A stretch of 64,000 bases of DNA from Kribbella pittospori (GCF_004331465.1 NZ_SJKB01000002.1:496001-560000), one strand, 5' to 3'. Positions 43,697-52,535 are shown, numbered from the stretch's first letter. A program made the numbers and translations. The notes: generated by a model not told the origin, from the letters alone.

Positions 43697-45007
43697 ATGT
43701 CTCGTGTCATTGGCCGGCTGGCTCTGGTGGGTGCCTCGGTGCTGGTCACCGCGGCGCTGCTGACGAGTGGAGCGCAAGCGACTCGCGGGCACGAGCCCAG
43801 GGTCACGGGCACGGCGACGCTCCCCACCATGTCGCTCTCGAAGTTCTCCAACGGCCTGCTGCCGCACACCGTCTCCAACGATCGCGGCGTCGACCTCGGC
43901 GGCATCGGCAGCGACATCTACCCGGCTGACCGGCCCGGCGAGTTCTGGACCGTTACCGACCGCGGCCCGAACGGGCAGATCAAGATCGACGACGTCAACC
44001 GGCGTACCTTCCCGGTCCCCGGCTTCGACCCGGCCATCGTCAAGGTGAAGGTGGACGGCTGCAAGCTCCGCGTCCTGTCGGCGATCCCGATCACCACCCG
44101 TCACGGCGAGCCGGTGACCGGCCTGTCCAACCAGGCGAGCCGGGACGAACTCCCCTACAACTTCAACGCCTCCACCGAGTTGTCCTTCAACCCGAACGGG
44201 CTGGACACCGAGGGGATCGTCCGCGCGCACGACGCAACGTTCTGGCTGGTGGACGAGTACAGCCCGTCGCTGGTGCACGTTTCGAGCCGCGGCCGGGTGC
44301 TGGCGCGGTACGTGCCGAAGGGCCTGAAGCTGAAGGGTGCCGACTACCCGGTGATCGAGGCGCTGCCCGCGATCTTCCTGACCCGCAAGATCAACCGCGG
44401 CTTCGAGGGGCTGGCTCAACTGCCGGGTGGCGACCTGGTGCTGGCGCTGCAGAGCCCGCTGCTCAACCCGAGCAAGAAGGTCGGCGAGGCGTCTCTGAAC
44501 ACGCGGCTGCTGCGGTTCTCCCCGCACCAGGGCAAGGTCACCGCGGAGTACGCCTATCGTTTCGACCCGGTCGGTGTGGTCGACCCGGGCGAGGACGACC
44601 CGAGCGAACTGAAGATCTCCTCGGTGGTTGCCGCCGGCCCCGAAACGTTGCTGGTCCAGGAGCGCACGGACAAGGCCGCTCGGCTGCAGCGCGTCGTACT
44701 GCGACCTTCCGCCAACATCCTGGGTACGGCGTGGGACTCGACGACCACGACGCCGTCGTACGAGGCACTCGCTGACCCTGCGGCTGCCGGCGTACCGGTG
44801 CTGTCCAAGAAGCTCTTCCTCGACCTGAACACCGTCGCCGGTGCGCCGAAGAAGATCGAGGGCGTCGCGCTTTTGCCGCACGACACGCTCGTCGTCATCA
44901 ACGACAACGACTTCGGCATGACCGATGGCCCCGAAGCCTTCGATGCCCACGGCAACCTGGTCGACAGCGCGATCGAAACCACCCTGGTGGCCATCAAACT
45001 CCGTTAA
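43697..45007 (+). CDS. Secreted esterase/phytase-like domain protein
   Basis: 436 residues. A signal peptide (GRLALVGASVLVTAALLTSG) is followed by a phytase-like beta-propeller domain (about 45-436): GVDLGGIGSDIYPADRPGEF, WTVTDRGPNG, GLDTEGIVRAHDATFWLVDE, NRGFEGLAQLPGGDLVLALQ and KKIEGVALLPHDTLVVINDN. Family members are called esterase-like or phytase-like, but few have been assayed. Well-placed GAGGGGAGC ribosome site. Transcribed in the same direction as the sugar dehydrogenase, 181 bases downstream, so probably a separate unit. Confidence 0.87.
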   Translation: MSRVIGRLALVGASVLVTAALLTSGAQATRGHEPRVTGTATLPTMSLSKFSNGLLPHTVSNDRGVDLGGIGSDIYPADRPGEFWTVTDRGPNGQIKIDDVNRRTFPVPGFDPAIVKVKVDGCKLRVLSAIPITTRHGEPVTGLSNQASRDELPYNFNASTELSFNPNGLDTEGIVRAHDATFWLVDEYSPSLVHVSSRGRVLARYVPKGLKLKGADYPVIEALPAIFLTRKINRGFEGLAQLPGGDLVLALQSPLLNPSKKVGEASLNTRLLRFSPHQGKVTAEYAYRFDPVGVVDPGEDDPSELKISSVVAAGPETLLVQERTDKAARLQRVVLRPSANILGTAWDSTTTTPSYEALADPAAAGVPVLSKKLFLDLNTVAGAPKKIEGVALLPHDTLVVINDNDFGMTDGPEAFDAHGNLVDSAIETTLVAIKLR

Positions 45008-45061
45008 CGCGACGGTGTTAATCCGGCGACGGCGGATCGGCTGATCGTGTAAACCAGGTGG

Positions 45062-45994
45062 ATGGTTCTTCCTGCTGAAGTTGTTGCGCCGGTGCGGATC
45101 GAAGTCGGGCCAGGGCATCACCTGGCGGCGCGGCGACGAGGGGACGGGGGCGTGCCGCTGCTGCTCATCCACGGGTTCCCGTGTACGAGCCGCATCTGGT
45201 CGCACAACCTCGGTCCGCTGGCCGAGGCGGGGTTCGATGTGGTCGCGCCGGATCTGCGCGGGTACGGCGACTCCGATTTCGCGCCGGACGACTTCTACGA
45301 CTTCAATGCGTTCAACACCGACCTGACCGGCCTGTGCGACCGGCTCGGCTGGGATCGCGCCGTCGTCGCCGGGCACGATCTTGGCGCGATGATCGCCATC
45401 GACCTGGCTACCCGCCACTCGGATCGGGTGGACCGCCTGGTGATCCTGGACGACTCTATGCCTGACCTGGGTGAGGCGTTTACAGCGGCGGGTCTCCCGC
45501 CGATCGACCCCAAGCCGGCCGTCTACGACTACCAGCGCCGTCAAGGCCACGAAGCCGACGCCTTGGTCGCCGAGCTGGCAACGCCCGAGCAGCGTCGGCG
45601 GTACATCGGTGAGTTCTACGGGCACCGCCTGTGGTGCCCGCCCGACGCCTTCGACGAGGATGATCTGGCGTTCCTGACCGAGCCGTACGGCGACGCGGCC
45701 CGGCTGCGCACCTCCTTCGCCGACTACGAGGTCGCGATGGGCACCCGGCCGCTGTCGGCCCCGGAGATGATCGACCGGCCGGTCCAGCAACGCGCCCTAG
45801 TCCTGATCGGCACCGACCAGGCGACCATGCGCAACCACATCGAGGAACGATGCGCGCTCGCCTTTCCGCAGGCAGTCGGTCCGTTCTGGGTGAAGGGTGC
45901 CGGCCACTTCATGCCGTGGGAGCGGCCCGAGCTGGTCAACCGCGCCGTCCGCTCCTTCTGCGGCGACCTGCTGACAGCAGCACTCACCCCGTGA
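45062..45994 (+). CDS. Alpha/beta hydrolase (epoxide hydrolase / haloalkane dehalogenase-like)
   Basis: 310 residues. The oxyanion motif is LLLIHGFPCTS. The nucleophile is Asp in VVAGHDLGAMIAIDLA, pointing to the epoxide hydrolase or fluoroacetate dehalogenase branch rather than a serine esterase. The catalytic His is in VKGAGHFMPWERP. DLRGYGDSDFAPDDFYDF is the typical segment after strand 4. Substrate unknown. The gene ends inside a strong terminator shared with the convergent DUF998 gene. Confidence 0.9.
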   Translation: MVLPAEVVAPVRIEVGPGHHLAARRRGDGGVPLLLIHGFPCTSRIWSHNLGPLAEAGFDVVAPDLRGYGDSDFAPDDFYDFNAFNTDLTGLCDRLGWDRAVVAGHDLGAMIAIDLATRHSDRVDRLVILDDSMPDLGEAFTAAGLPPIDPKPAVYDYQRRQGHEADALVAELATPEQRRRYIGEFYGHRLWCPPDAFDEDDLAFLTEPYGDAARLRTSFADYEVAMGTRPLSAPEMIDRPVQQRALVLIGTDQATMRNHIEERCALAFPQAVGPFWVKGAGHFMPWERPELVNRAVRSFCGDLLTAALTP

Positions 45995-46013
45995 ACTTCC
46001 CGGGGTGAGTGCT
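45979..46013. terminator. Strong bidirectional terminator-like hairpin overlapping a stop codon
   Basis: AGCACTCACCCC (45979-45990) pairs perfectly with GGGGTGAGTGCT (46002-46013) around an 11-base loop. The left arm lies in the last codons of the hydrolase gene and its TGA falls in the loop; the right arm ends 8 bases before the convergent DUF998 gene. Confidence 0.85.
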
Positions 46014-46021
46014 GACTGTGG

Positions 46022-46684
46022 TCAGTGGTCGTGACGCCACTGGTCGGTGCAGATCACGGTGAGCCAGATCCAGGCGAGGGTCACGGCGACGTCGAAGGCG
46101 ATGATGGTTGGCCGGCTGCCGACGCCTGCGCTGAGACCGGCGAACGCTCCGAAGAACAAGATGCCCGTGATCGCGGAGAACCGGCTGAGTGCGCGACGGC
46201 CAACGCTGCGGAAGTGCACCGCCAGCACCAGACACGCTGCGATCAAGCCGGAGAACCCGATGCCTCCAGCAACGAAGTGGCCCATCCCGCGCGAGCTGAT
46301 CTCGGCGTAGTGGGCCGGCGTACCCGCGGGGAACCCGGAGGCCGGGTCCGCTTTGAAGATCGCGGCCAGCAACAACCCAACGCCGTACGCGACAAGCAAC
46401 CGCGGCCCCCAGGTGCTGCCGCGTCCGGTGAGCGTACGGCGAAGTCCCACTGCGGCTCCGATCGACAGCAGACCGCTGACCACGAAGTTCAGTGTCTGGA
46501 TCCAGCCGGGTCCACCGTTCGCCAGCAGACTGGCCGGGTGCCGCGTGATGTCGAACCCTTCCCGCGTGAACGCCTGCCCCAGCCACACAACGACGTACAG
46601 CGGGCCGGCGACGATCCCGCCGGTGAGCAAGGCCCGGGTCGAGATCCGGGTGGTGGTCGGGATGGTGAGATCGTTGGTGGTCAT
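46022..46684 (-). CDS. DUF998 family integral membrane protein
   Basis: 220 residues with six predicted membrane helices. GGIVAGPLYVVVWLGQAFTR, then GFDITRHPASLLANGGPGWI and FVVSGLLSIGAAVGL, are hallmarks of DUF998. The family has no proven function. The start has a GGAACC-type site of moderate quality. Divergent, about 100 bases away, is the broken DUF4440 gene. Confidence 0.87.
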   Translation of the reverse strand: MTTNDLTIPTTTRISTRALLTGGIVAGPLYVVVWLGQAFTREGFDITRHPASLLANGGPGWIQTLNFVVSGLLSIGAAVGLRRTLTGRGSTWGPRLLVAYGVGLLLAAIFKADPASGFPAGTPAHYAEISSRGMGHFVAGGIGFSGLIAACLVLAVHFRSVGRRALSRFSAITGILFFGAFAGLSAGVGSRPTIIAFDVAVTLAWIWLTVICTDQWRHDH

Positions 46685-46786
46685 GGTCCGGGTTCCTTCC
46701 AGCTGACTGAGGGGCTTCCTTCACCCCTGCGTCGACCGACCACCCCCGTTTTCGACACCCGGACCGAATCTCTTCGAGGAGGACAG

Positions 46787-47197
46787 ATGCCAGTCGAGGT
46801 CGAGGTCCGCGCCGTCTCAGCTGCCTTCGACACCGCCCTGTTAGGGAACGACGCCGAGGCGATCGGCCAGTTCATGACCGACGACTGGGTGTACGTCGGC
46901 CCGTCCGGAGCCACGCCGAAGTCGGACATCCTCGGATGGATCGCGTCAGGCAGGCTGGCGCATCACACTATGACGGTTGTCGGAGACGAACGGCTCGCAC
47001 GCGTCGGCGACGCGGGACCGTGCTCGACGGCCAGACCCAGAAGCTCGTCTGCATCCCCCACCTCCACGGAGAAATCCCCAAGAACGCCGGCCCCCAACGC
47101 CGAACCACAAACTAGCCGGTACAACGTGCCCAACAACCCGGTGGCGAGTGGAGCGGGCGCGTGGGGGAAACATCAGTCACCCACCAGCTTCTCGTAG
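46787..47197 (+). pseudogene. Truncated DUF4440/SnoaL-like (NTF2 fold) gene
   Basis: The first 72 residues are a normal DUF4440 N-terminus (VEVRAVSAAFDTALLGNDAE, FMTDDWVYVGPSGATPKSDI, TMTVVGDERLARVGDA) after an excellent GAGGAGG site. The second half of the fold (usually ending with a W-x-C-A-F strand) is missing. From about 47005 the frame turns into Ser/Pro/Thr-rich sequence that overlaps the end of the convergent GNAT gene. In another frame the same DNA reads TVLDGQTQKLVCIPHLHGEI, which looks like coding from an unrelated gene, so a deletion may have fused two genes. Confidence 0.7.
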
Positions 47198-47643
47198 ACG
47201 TCGGGGCTCCAGCTGGCTGCGGTTTTGGTGTTGAGGGTGGCGCCCAGGCGTTCGTAGAAGCGGTAGCCGGCTTTGTTTTCGAGGCGTAGGCCCCAGCCGA
47301 TCGGGAGGCGATCAGGGAGGGCGTGCCGGGCCAGCTCGAGCATGAGGGCCCGGCCAACGCCGGCGTCGCGGAACTGTTCGCGGACATACAGGTCGTCCAA
47401 CGCGAGCTGATCGCCACCGACCCACAGATACGCCCGCCGCAGCGACGACACATAGCCGGCCACTTCCCCATCAACCGAGGCGATCAGCACGATCACGTCC
47501 GAGCGAGACAGGAAGCCTTCCCAGTCCGCAACGCTCGCGGTGACGTACGCGAGCTGATCCTGATACCCGGCCAGCTCCTGCAACATCCTCAAGACGGTCT
47601 CGGCATCCGCGGGGACCGCGCGGCGGATCTCAGTGTGCGGCAT
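47173..47643 (-). CDS. GNAT-family N-acetyltransferase
   Basis: 156 residues. The N-terminus EIRRAVPADAETVLRMLQEL and the acetyl-CoA loop VREQFRDAGVGRALMLELAR (Q/RxxGxG/A) are clear, followed by ENKAGYRFYERLGA in the C-terminal strand. It acetylates an amine of unknown identity; the sequence is nearest to the spermidine/diamine acetyltransferase-like group. The ATG has AGGAG 10 bases upstream and lies inside the end of the DHA2 exporter gene (14-base overlap), so the two are probably co-transcribed. Confidence 0.88.
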   Translation of the reverse strand: MPHTEIRRAVPADAETVLRMLQELAGYQDQLAYVTASVADWEGFLSRSDVIVLIASVDGEVAGYVSSLRRAYLWVGGDQLALDDLYVREQFRDAGVGRALMLELARHALPDRLPIGWGLRLENKAGYRFYERLGATLNTKTAASWSPDVYEKLVGD

Positions 47644-49021
47644 GGACTTCTGCTCCTGTCGAGGGCTTGGCGGCCGGTACGACGGCCAGCGCGAGGACTG
47701 CTGCGACGGCTGCAACGATCGCGGCGAAAGTGAATCCGCGGGTGAATCCGGTCGTCACGGTGCCGGCCAGGCTGGCAGCGGCGATGCTCGACACCACCGC
47801 AACCCCGAGCGACCCACCGAACTCGTGGAAAGTGCTCAGAATCCCGGACGCGACCCCGGCCTCCCGGTAGTCGATCTGGCTGAACGTCGTGGTCGACGCG
47901 GCGACGAACGCGGCACCGATCCCGGCGCCCCCGATCGTCGTCCCGATCACCACCATGAGAGCACCATCCCAGATCGCAGGGACAGCGATGCCGATCGCAG
48001 CGACGGCCAGTCCGATCATCGCGACCGGACGCGCACCGACCTTGCCGACCAGCTGTCCGGACAAGTGCGCTCCGATGGTCGTGGCGACGGCGATCGGGAG
48101 GAACGACAGTCCGGTGCGGAGGGCGCCGTACCCCTTGTAGTGCTGGAGGTAGAACGATCCGAGGAAGAAGATCGAGATCATCAGCGCGGTCGCGACCAGG
48201 ATCAGGAAGGAGCCGGCGGCAACAGGTCGGCGGGTCAGGATCCGCAGGTCCATCAGCGGCGACCGGACGACCCGCTGCAGCCAGGCGAATGCGGCGTACA
48301 GAACAACCGCGCCGGCCAAGGTGAGAAGGGTCGCGGCGGACAGCCAGCCCCGGTCACCGGCGTTGATGAGGGCGTAGATCGCCGTACCGGTGCCGGCCGT
48401 GACCAGGATCGCGCCGGGTACGTCCAACCCGCCCTGACGCTCGGCCGGCCGGTCGGCGGGCAGCATCCGGAGCAGGATCGCGAACACGACCAACCCGACC
48501 GGGACGTTCACGTAGAACACCCACTGCCAGCCCGGTCCGGCGGTCAGCAATCCGCCGATCAGTACGCCGATCGCCGCGCCACCACCGCCGATCGCGGACC
48601 AGATGCCGAGCGCCTTGTTCCGCTCCTCGCCGTCAAACGTCTTCGTCACCACGGACAGCGCACTCGGCGACAGCAACGCCGCGCCGACGCCCTGCGCGAT
48701 CCGGCCCCCGATCAGCAGCTCGGCGCTGTTGGCGAGCCCGCTGGTCAGCGACGCCGCGGTGAACACCAGTAGCCCGGTGAGCACCACGACGCGGGATCCG
48801 AACAGATCGGAGGCCCGGCCGCCGAGCAGCATCAGGCCGCCGAACATCAGTGTGTAGGCGCTGACCACCCAGGTCAGCGTGCTGCGGTCCAGGCCGAGGT
48901 CGGTGCCGATGTGCGGCAGCGCGATCGCCACCACGGTCACGTCCAGGATCAGCATGAACTGCGCGATGGCGAGCAACCCCAGCAGCCGCCAACGCCGCGG
49001 ATCCGCTCCGGTTTCATTCAT
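47630..49021 (-). CDS. MFS multidrug exporter, DHA2 (14-helix) family
   Basis: 463 residues. The antiporter motif in helix 1 reads LILDVTVVAIALPHIG and the helix 2-3 loop GGRASDLFGSR; LIGGRIAQGVGAALLSPSAL and GPGWQWVFYVNVPVG are typical of EmrB/QacA-like pumps. ATG 49021 was preferred over 49036 because GAGG lies 9 bases upstream. It is controlled by the divergent TetR gene: a minus-strand promoter and two matching palindromes lie between them. The following GNAT may modify the exported compound. Confidence 0.92.
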   Translation of the reverse strand: MNETGADPRRWRLLGLLAIAQFMLILDVTVVAIALPHIGTDLGLDRSTLTWVVSAYTLMFGGLMLLGGRASDLFGSRVVVLTGLLVFTAASLTSGLANSAELLIGGRIAQGVGAALLSPSALSVVTKTFDGEERNKALGIWSAIGGGGAAIGVLIGGLLTAGPGWQWVFYVNVPVGLVVFAILLRMLPADRPAERQGGLDVPGAILVTAGTGTAIYALINAGDRGWLSAATLLTLAGAVVLYAAFAWLQRVVRSPLMDLRILTRRPVAAGSFLILVATALMISIFFLGSFYLQHYKGYGALRTGLSFLPIAVATTIGAHLSGQLVGKVGARPVAMIGLAVAAIGIAVPAIWDGALMVVIGTTIGGAGIGAAFVAASTTTFSQIDYREAGVASGILSTFHEFGGSLGVAVVSSIAAASLAGTVTTGFTRGFTFAAIVAAVAAVLALAVVPAAKPSTGAEVHAAH

Positions 49022-49043
49022 GATTCTCATCCTCACTGGTCAA

Positions 49044-49063
49044 GTCGAACACTACTGTTCGAG
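49044..49063. promoter_or_regulatory. TetR operator copy 1
   Basis: GTCGAACACTACTGTTCGAG contains a perfect 7-base inverted repeat (TCGAACA, TGTTCGA). Read on the minus strand it matches copy 2 at 18 of 20 positions. It covers the -10 box proposed for the DHA2 exporter. Confidence 0.8.
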
Positions 49064-49077
49064 TTATTCCAGGTAAA
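49049..49077 (-). promoter_or_regulatory. Putative promoter of the DHA2 exporter
   Basis: On the minus strand TTTACC (49072-49077), a 17-base spacer and TAGTGT (49049-49054). The -10 box lies within operator copy 1, so TetR binding would block transcription. Confidence 0.45.
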
Positions 49078-49081
49078 GTAA

Positions 49082-49101
49082 CTCGTACAGCAGTGTTCGA
49101 C
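49082..49101. promoter_or_regulatory. TetR operator copy 2
   Basis: CTCGTACAGCAGTGTTCGAC is a near copy of the reverse complement of copy 1 (18 of 20 identical), with a centre-to-centre distance of 38 bases. It ends 12 bases before the TetR start and explains autoregulation. Confidence 0.75.
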
Positions 49102-49113
49102 AAGGGAGTACCG

Positions 49114-49716
49114 ATGCCGGTGAAGCAGGCGAGTACGACGGGCAAGCGGGCGGACGCACAGCGCAACATCGCGGCGATCCTGGACGCGGCGACGGAGTGT
49201 CTTGGCCGCGATCCGGCGGCGAGTACGAGCGAGATCGCCAAAGCGGCCGGTGTCGGGCGGGTCACCCTCTACGGCCACTTCCCGTCCCGGGCCGAGCTGC
49301 TCGACGCGGTGTTCGTGCACGCGATCGAGGGCGGCGAGGAGGCACTCGGCCAGGTCGACCTGAGCGGAGACCCGCGCGAGGCGCTGACTCGGCTGATCGA
49401 GTCCAGCTGGCGCCTGGTCGACCGGTACCGCTCACTCCTGATCGCGGCTCAGAACACTCTGCCGCCAGGACGGGTGCGGGAGCTGCACGCAGACCCGATG
49501 GCGCGGGTCGAGAAGCTGATCGAGCGCGGCCGGAAGCAGGGCGCCTTCCGGAAGGACCTGCCGACGTCCTGGCTGGTCGGCGTCATGCACAACGTGATGC
49601 ACGGAGCCGCCGACGAGATCAACGCCGGCCGCGTCACCCCCGACAAGGCCGCCGCCTACATCACCACGACCATCCTGGCCGCCTTCACCCCACCCGGCGA
49701 CCGCGTCCCGGACTGA
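49114..49716 (+). CDS. TetR-family regulator of the DHA2 exporter
   Basis: 200 residues. The helix-turn-helix lies at about 15-60 (RADAQRNIAAILDAATECLG, TSEIAKAAGVGRVTLYGHFP). The C-terminal domain (ALTRLIESSWRLVDRYRSLL; SWLVGVMHNVMHGAADEINA) is of the type found in QacR/SCO-like drug regulators. AGGGAG supports the ATG at 49114. Divergent from the exporter with two palindromic operators in the 92-base gap; it probably represses both genes until a drug-like ligand binds. Confidence 0.92.
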   Translation: MPVKQASTTGKRADAQRNIAAILDAATECLGRDPAASTSEIAKAAGVGRVTLYGHFPSRAELLDAVFVHAIEGGEEALGQVDLSGDPREALTRLIESSWRLVDRYRSLLIAAQNTLPPGRVRELHADPMARVEKLIERGRKQGAFRKDLPTSWLVGVMHNVMHGAADEINAGRVTPDKAAAYITTTILAAFTPPGDRVPD

Positions 49717-49737
49717 CGAACTGGGTACATCCTGGGC

Positions 49738-50854
49738 ATGCTGAAGGTTCCCGAACTGGCGGAGTTGCAGAAGCGGCGCGGTGAGAAATGGTCCGGCCAC
49801 GCGCCGGGGGTGATCTCGGCGACGGTGGCAGAGATGGACTTCGACGTCGCCGAGCCGATCGCGCGGACGCTCCATGAAGCGGTGGATCGCAGCGATCTCG
49901 GGTACGCCTTCGAGGTGCCGAAGTCCCTGCGCGACGCCTTCACCGGCTTCGCCGACCGACGGCTCGGATGGTCCGTGGATCCGGACCGGATCTCGCTGGT
50001 GCCGGATGTGATGGCCGGGCTGATCGAGCTCTGCCTCGCGCTCGCACCAGGCGGTTCGGTCGGCTTCGCGACCGCCGCGTACCCACCGTTCTTCACCCAG
50101 ATCCCGGGCCGGCCTTCGCACCGTGCTGATCCCGCTGCGTGCGGACGGCTGGTTCGACCTCGATCGGCTCCGCGAGGCGCTGACCGACGGGCTCGAAGTA
50201 CTGGTCCTCGCGAACCCGCACAACCCGACCGGCCGGGTGCTCCCACACGAGGAACTCGCGGCGATCGCGGAGCTCTGCGCGGCGTACGACGCCTGGGTCC
50301 TGGCGGACGAGATCCATGCGCCGTTGGTCCTGCCCGGCGCATCACATGTGCCGTGGCTCGAGGTGTCCGACGCGGCCCGCGAGTACGGGATCGTGCTGAC
50401 GTCCGCCTCGAAGGCGTTCAACCTGGCCGGGCTGAAGGCGGCGATGGCCGTGACCGCGTCAGCCCGCGCGCAGAGCGTCGTCGATCGCCTGCCCTACACC
50501 GCCGAGCAGGCCGGACTGCTCGGCGTACTTGCAGCCGAGGTGGCGTTCTCCGAGTGCGACGATTGGCTCGACGCCGTACTGCGGCAGCTCGACGAGAACC
50601 GCGCGTACCTGCGCGACCATCTGCCTGACGGCGTCACTTGGACCCCACCTGAGGCGACGTTCCTGGCCTGGCTCGACTGCCGCGCGCTCGGGCTGGACGA
50701 GGAGCCGAGCGAGTTCTTCCTCCGTCGTGCGAAGGTTGCCTTGGGCCCGGGTCGCGACTACGACCCGGGCGCCACCGGCTTCGTCCGCCTCAACTTCGGC
50801 ACCGGCCCCGAGCTCCTCGAGACGCTCGTCGACCGGATGCGGTCCGCCGGCTGA
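49738..50854 (+). pseudogene. MalY/PatB-type PLP aminotransferase / C-S beta-lyase, frameshifted
   Basis: The first frame gives the normal N-terminus (GVISATVAEMDFDVAEPIAR, GYAFEVPKSLRDAFTGFADR, AAYPPFFTQIP). At about 50104-50108 the frame changes and the rest of the enzyme follows: LIPLRADGWFDLDRLREAL, ANPHNPTGRVLPHEEL, LADEIHAPLVLPG and the PLP Lys in TSASKAFNLAGLKAAM. Removing one G of the GGG run restores IPAGLRTVLIPL. All catalytic residues are kept on both sides, so this is either a very recent mutation or a consensus error. The intact protein would have about 371 residues and cleave cystathionine or a similar C-S bond. Confidence 0.82.
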
Positions 50855-51217
50855 CTACTCCAGCCAGGTGGTCTCGAACGTGGGGTTGGCGTGAATGTGC
50901 AGTGCCTCGTAGCCACCCGGCCCGGTGCGGAACTTGTGCGGCGTGTTCGCCGGTACGACGAGAATCTGGCCGGCCTTGCCGACGATCTGCTCCTCGCCCA
51001 CGGTGAAGGTCGCCGTACCCCGCCGGATGATGAACGTCTCGGCGTACGGATGCAGGTGCAGCCGCGGGCCTTTGCCCTCCTGAGTGGTGGATTCCAGGAT
51101 CAGAGAGACACCGGCGCCACCAGGCAACTCGGTGTAGTTCTCGGTCCACTCCTCGCCGTCGTCCCGCCCGTCCGCGCGGTTGATCACCACGGCGCCGGTG
51201 TTCGCGATATCGGTCAT
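50855..51217 (-). CDS. Single-domain cupin protein
   Basis: 120 residues. Cupin motif 1 is visible as GPRLHLHPYAETFIIRRG (two His, one Glu) and motif 2 as VPANTPHKFRTG (His), a complete 3-His/1-Glu metal site. Small cupins of this type are metal-dependent dioxygenases, isomerases or sugar-binding proteins; the reaction is unknown. GGGAGGG precedes the ATG. It is convergent with the lyase gene with no spacing. Confidence 0.85.
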   Translation of the reverse strand: MTDIANTGAVVINRADGRDDGEEWTENYTELPGGAGVSLILESTTQEGKGPRLHLHPYAETFIIRRGTATFTVGEEQIVGKAGQILVVPANTPHKFRTGPGGYEALHIHANPTFETTWLE

Positions 51218-51337
51218 GAGCACCCTCCCTCGGTCTGCTGCCAAACCTAACCTCGCACCGGGTCCTTTCACTTTCCTTTCCGGCGCCAGACGGGATCAGT
51301 CCGGAATCCGACGGGATCGGTCCGGCGTCCGGGAGAC

Positions 51338-51859
51338 TCAGCCGACCTGTTCGACCGAGGCGGCATGGCGCTCGGCGAGGTTGTGGTACACGGCGGCGTT
51401 GTGGTCGACGAACAGCTTGGCAGTGCCGTCCAGCGGGACGATCTTCTTCGCCGGGCTGCCCAGCGCCACGGATTCCGGCGGGACCACCGCACCCGGCGTC
51501 ACGGTCGAGCCGGCCGCGACCAGCGTGCGCTCGCCGACGACCGCGCCGTCCAGGACGATCGCGCCGTTCCCGACCAGCGCCTGCTCGCCGATCGTGCAGT
51601 CGTGCACCAGGCACAGATGGCCGACGGTCGCGTTCGGCCCGATCTCACAGCCGTTGCTGCCGGAGTGGATCACGGTGTTGTCCTGGATGTTCGCCCCGGC
51701 CCGGATGGTGATCGTGCCCAGGTCGGCCCGGATCACCGCGCCGTACCAGATCGACACGCCCGCCTCGACCACGACGTCGCCCACCAAGGTGGCGGTCGGC
51801 GCGATCCACGCCTCCGGATGCACGCTCGGGCTCTTTCCCTCAAATGAGAACAACGGCAT
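51338..51859 (-). CDS. Gamma-class carbonic anhydrase (left-handed beta-helix)
   Basis: 173 residues. Hexapeptide repeats run through most of the protein (IAPTATLVGDVVVEAGVSIW, GPNATVGHLCLVHDCTIG). The metal His triad is H65 (NTVIHSG), H81 and H86 (VGHLCLVHD). The C-terminal helix (LDGTAKLFVDHNAAVYHNLA) stabilises the trimer. It interconverts CO2 and bicarbonate, or is a ferripyochelin-binding-type homologue. It starts 10 bases after the response-regulator stop and may be co-transcribed with the citrate-type two-component system; bicarbonate supply could support tricarboxylate metabolism (inference). Confidence 0.87.
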   Translation of the reverse strand: MPLFSFEGKSPSVHPEAWIAPTATLVGDVVVEAGVSIWYGAVIRADLGTITIRAGANIQDNTVIHSGSNGCEIGPNATVGHLCLVHDCTIGEQALVGNGAIVLDGAVVGERTLVAAGSTVTPGAVVPPESVALGSPAKKIVPLDGTAKLFVDHNAAVYHNLAERHAASVEQVG

Positions 51860-51869
51860 ACGCCGCACC

Positions 51870-52535
51870 CTACTGGCGCCAGTGGTAGCGGCGTTCGGGA
51901 CGGCCGGTCGTGCCGTAGCGCAGCGCGACTTCGACCTGGCCGCGGGTGCAGAAGAACTCGAGGTACCGGCGGGCGCTGACGCGGGAGATGCCGACCTTCT
52001 CGGCACACTCGGCGGCCGACAGGTTCTGCGCGGCTGCGCGGAGGGCCGCGGCGACCAGGGTCGCGGTCTCCTGGCTCAGACCCTTGGGCAGCCGGTTGAC
52101 GGTCGGCCGCACCGGTCCGAGGACCCGGTCGACGTCGGCCTGGCTCGTCACCTGATCGGGCACGCTCGCTCGCCGTCGCGCGTACTCCTCCAGCCGCGAC
52201 CGCAGATCCTCGAAACCGAAGGGTTTCAGCAGGTAGTTGACCACTCCTTGCCGTACCGCCCCGCGTACGGCGTCCGCCTCGCGCGCCGCGGTGATGACGA
52301 GAATGTCGCAGTCCGGCTGCGCGGCCCGCATCCGCGCGATCAGGTCGAGGCCGAAGATGTCGGGCAGGTAGAGGTCGAGCAGTACGAGGTCCGGCTGCAG
52401 TTTCCCGATCGCCTCCAGCGCCTGCTCCCCGGAGTTCGCCGTACCGACGACCTCGAAACCGGGCACCCGGTCCACGAAACCGCGGTGGATGCGGGCGACC
52501 ATGAAGTCGTCGTCGACGACCAGGACGGAGATCAT
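51870..52535 (-). CDS. CitB/DpiA-family response regulator
   Basis: 221 residues. The receiver domain (1-120) has acidic pocket D8-D9, phospho-acceptor D54 (LVLLDLYLPD), Thr in ILVITAAREA and Lys in NYLLKPFGFEDL. The C-terminal half (about 150-215) is a winged-type HTH (AECAEKVGISRVSARRYLEF) as in CitB/DcuR regulators. Its ATG overlaps the kinase stop by 4 bases. It most likely activates the divergent tct transport operon. Confidence 0.92.
   Translation of the reverse strand: MISVLVVDDDFMVARIHRGFVDRVPGFEVVGTANSGEQALEAIGKLQPDLVLLDLYLPDIFGLDLIARMRAAQPDCDILVITAAREADAVRGAVRQGVVNYLLKPFGFEDLRSRLEEYARRRASVPDQVTSQADVDRVLGPVRPTVNRLPKGLSQETATLVAAALRAAAQNLSAAECAEKVGISRVSARRYLEFFCTRGQVEVALRYGTTGRPERRYHWRQ

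Noticed and set aside
43634..45790. A 718-codon minus-strand open frame
   Set aside because: It is antisense to the phytase-like and hydrolase genes, has no domain, and is Arg/Gln/His-rich as expected for a shadow frame of high-GC coding sequence.
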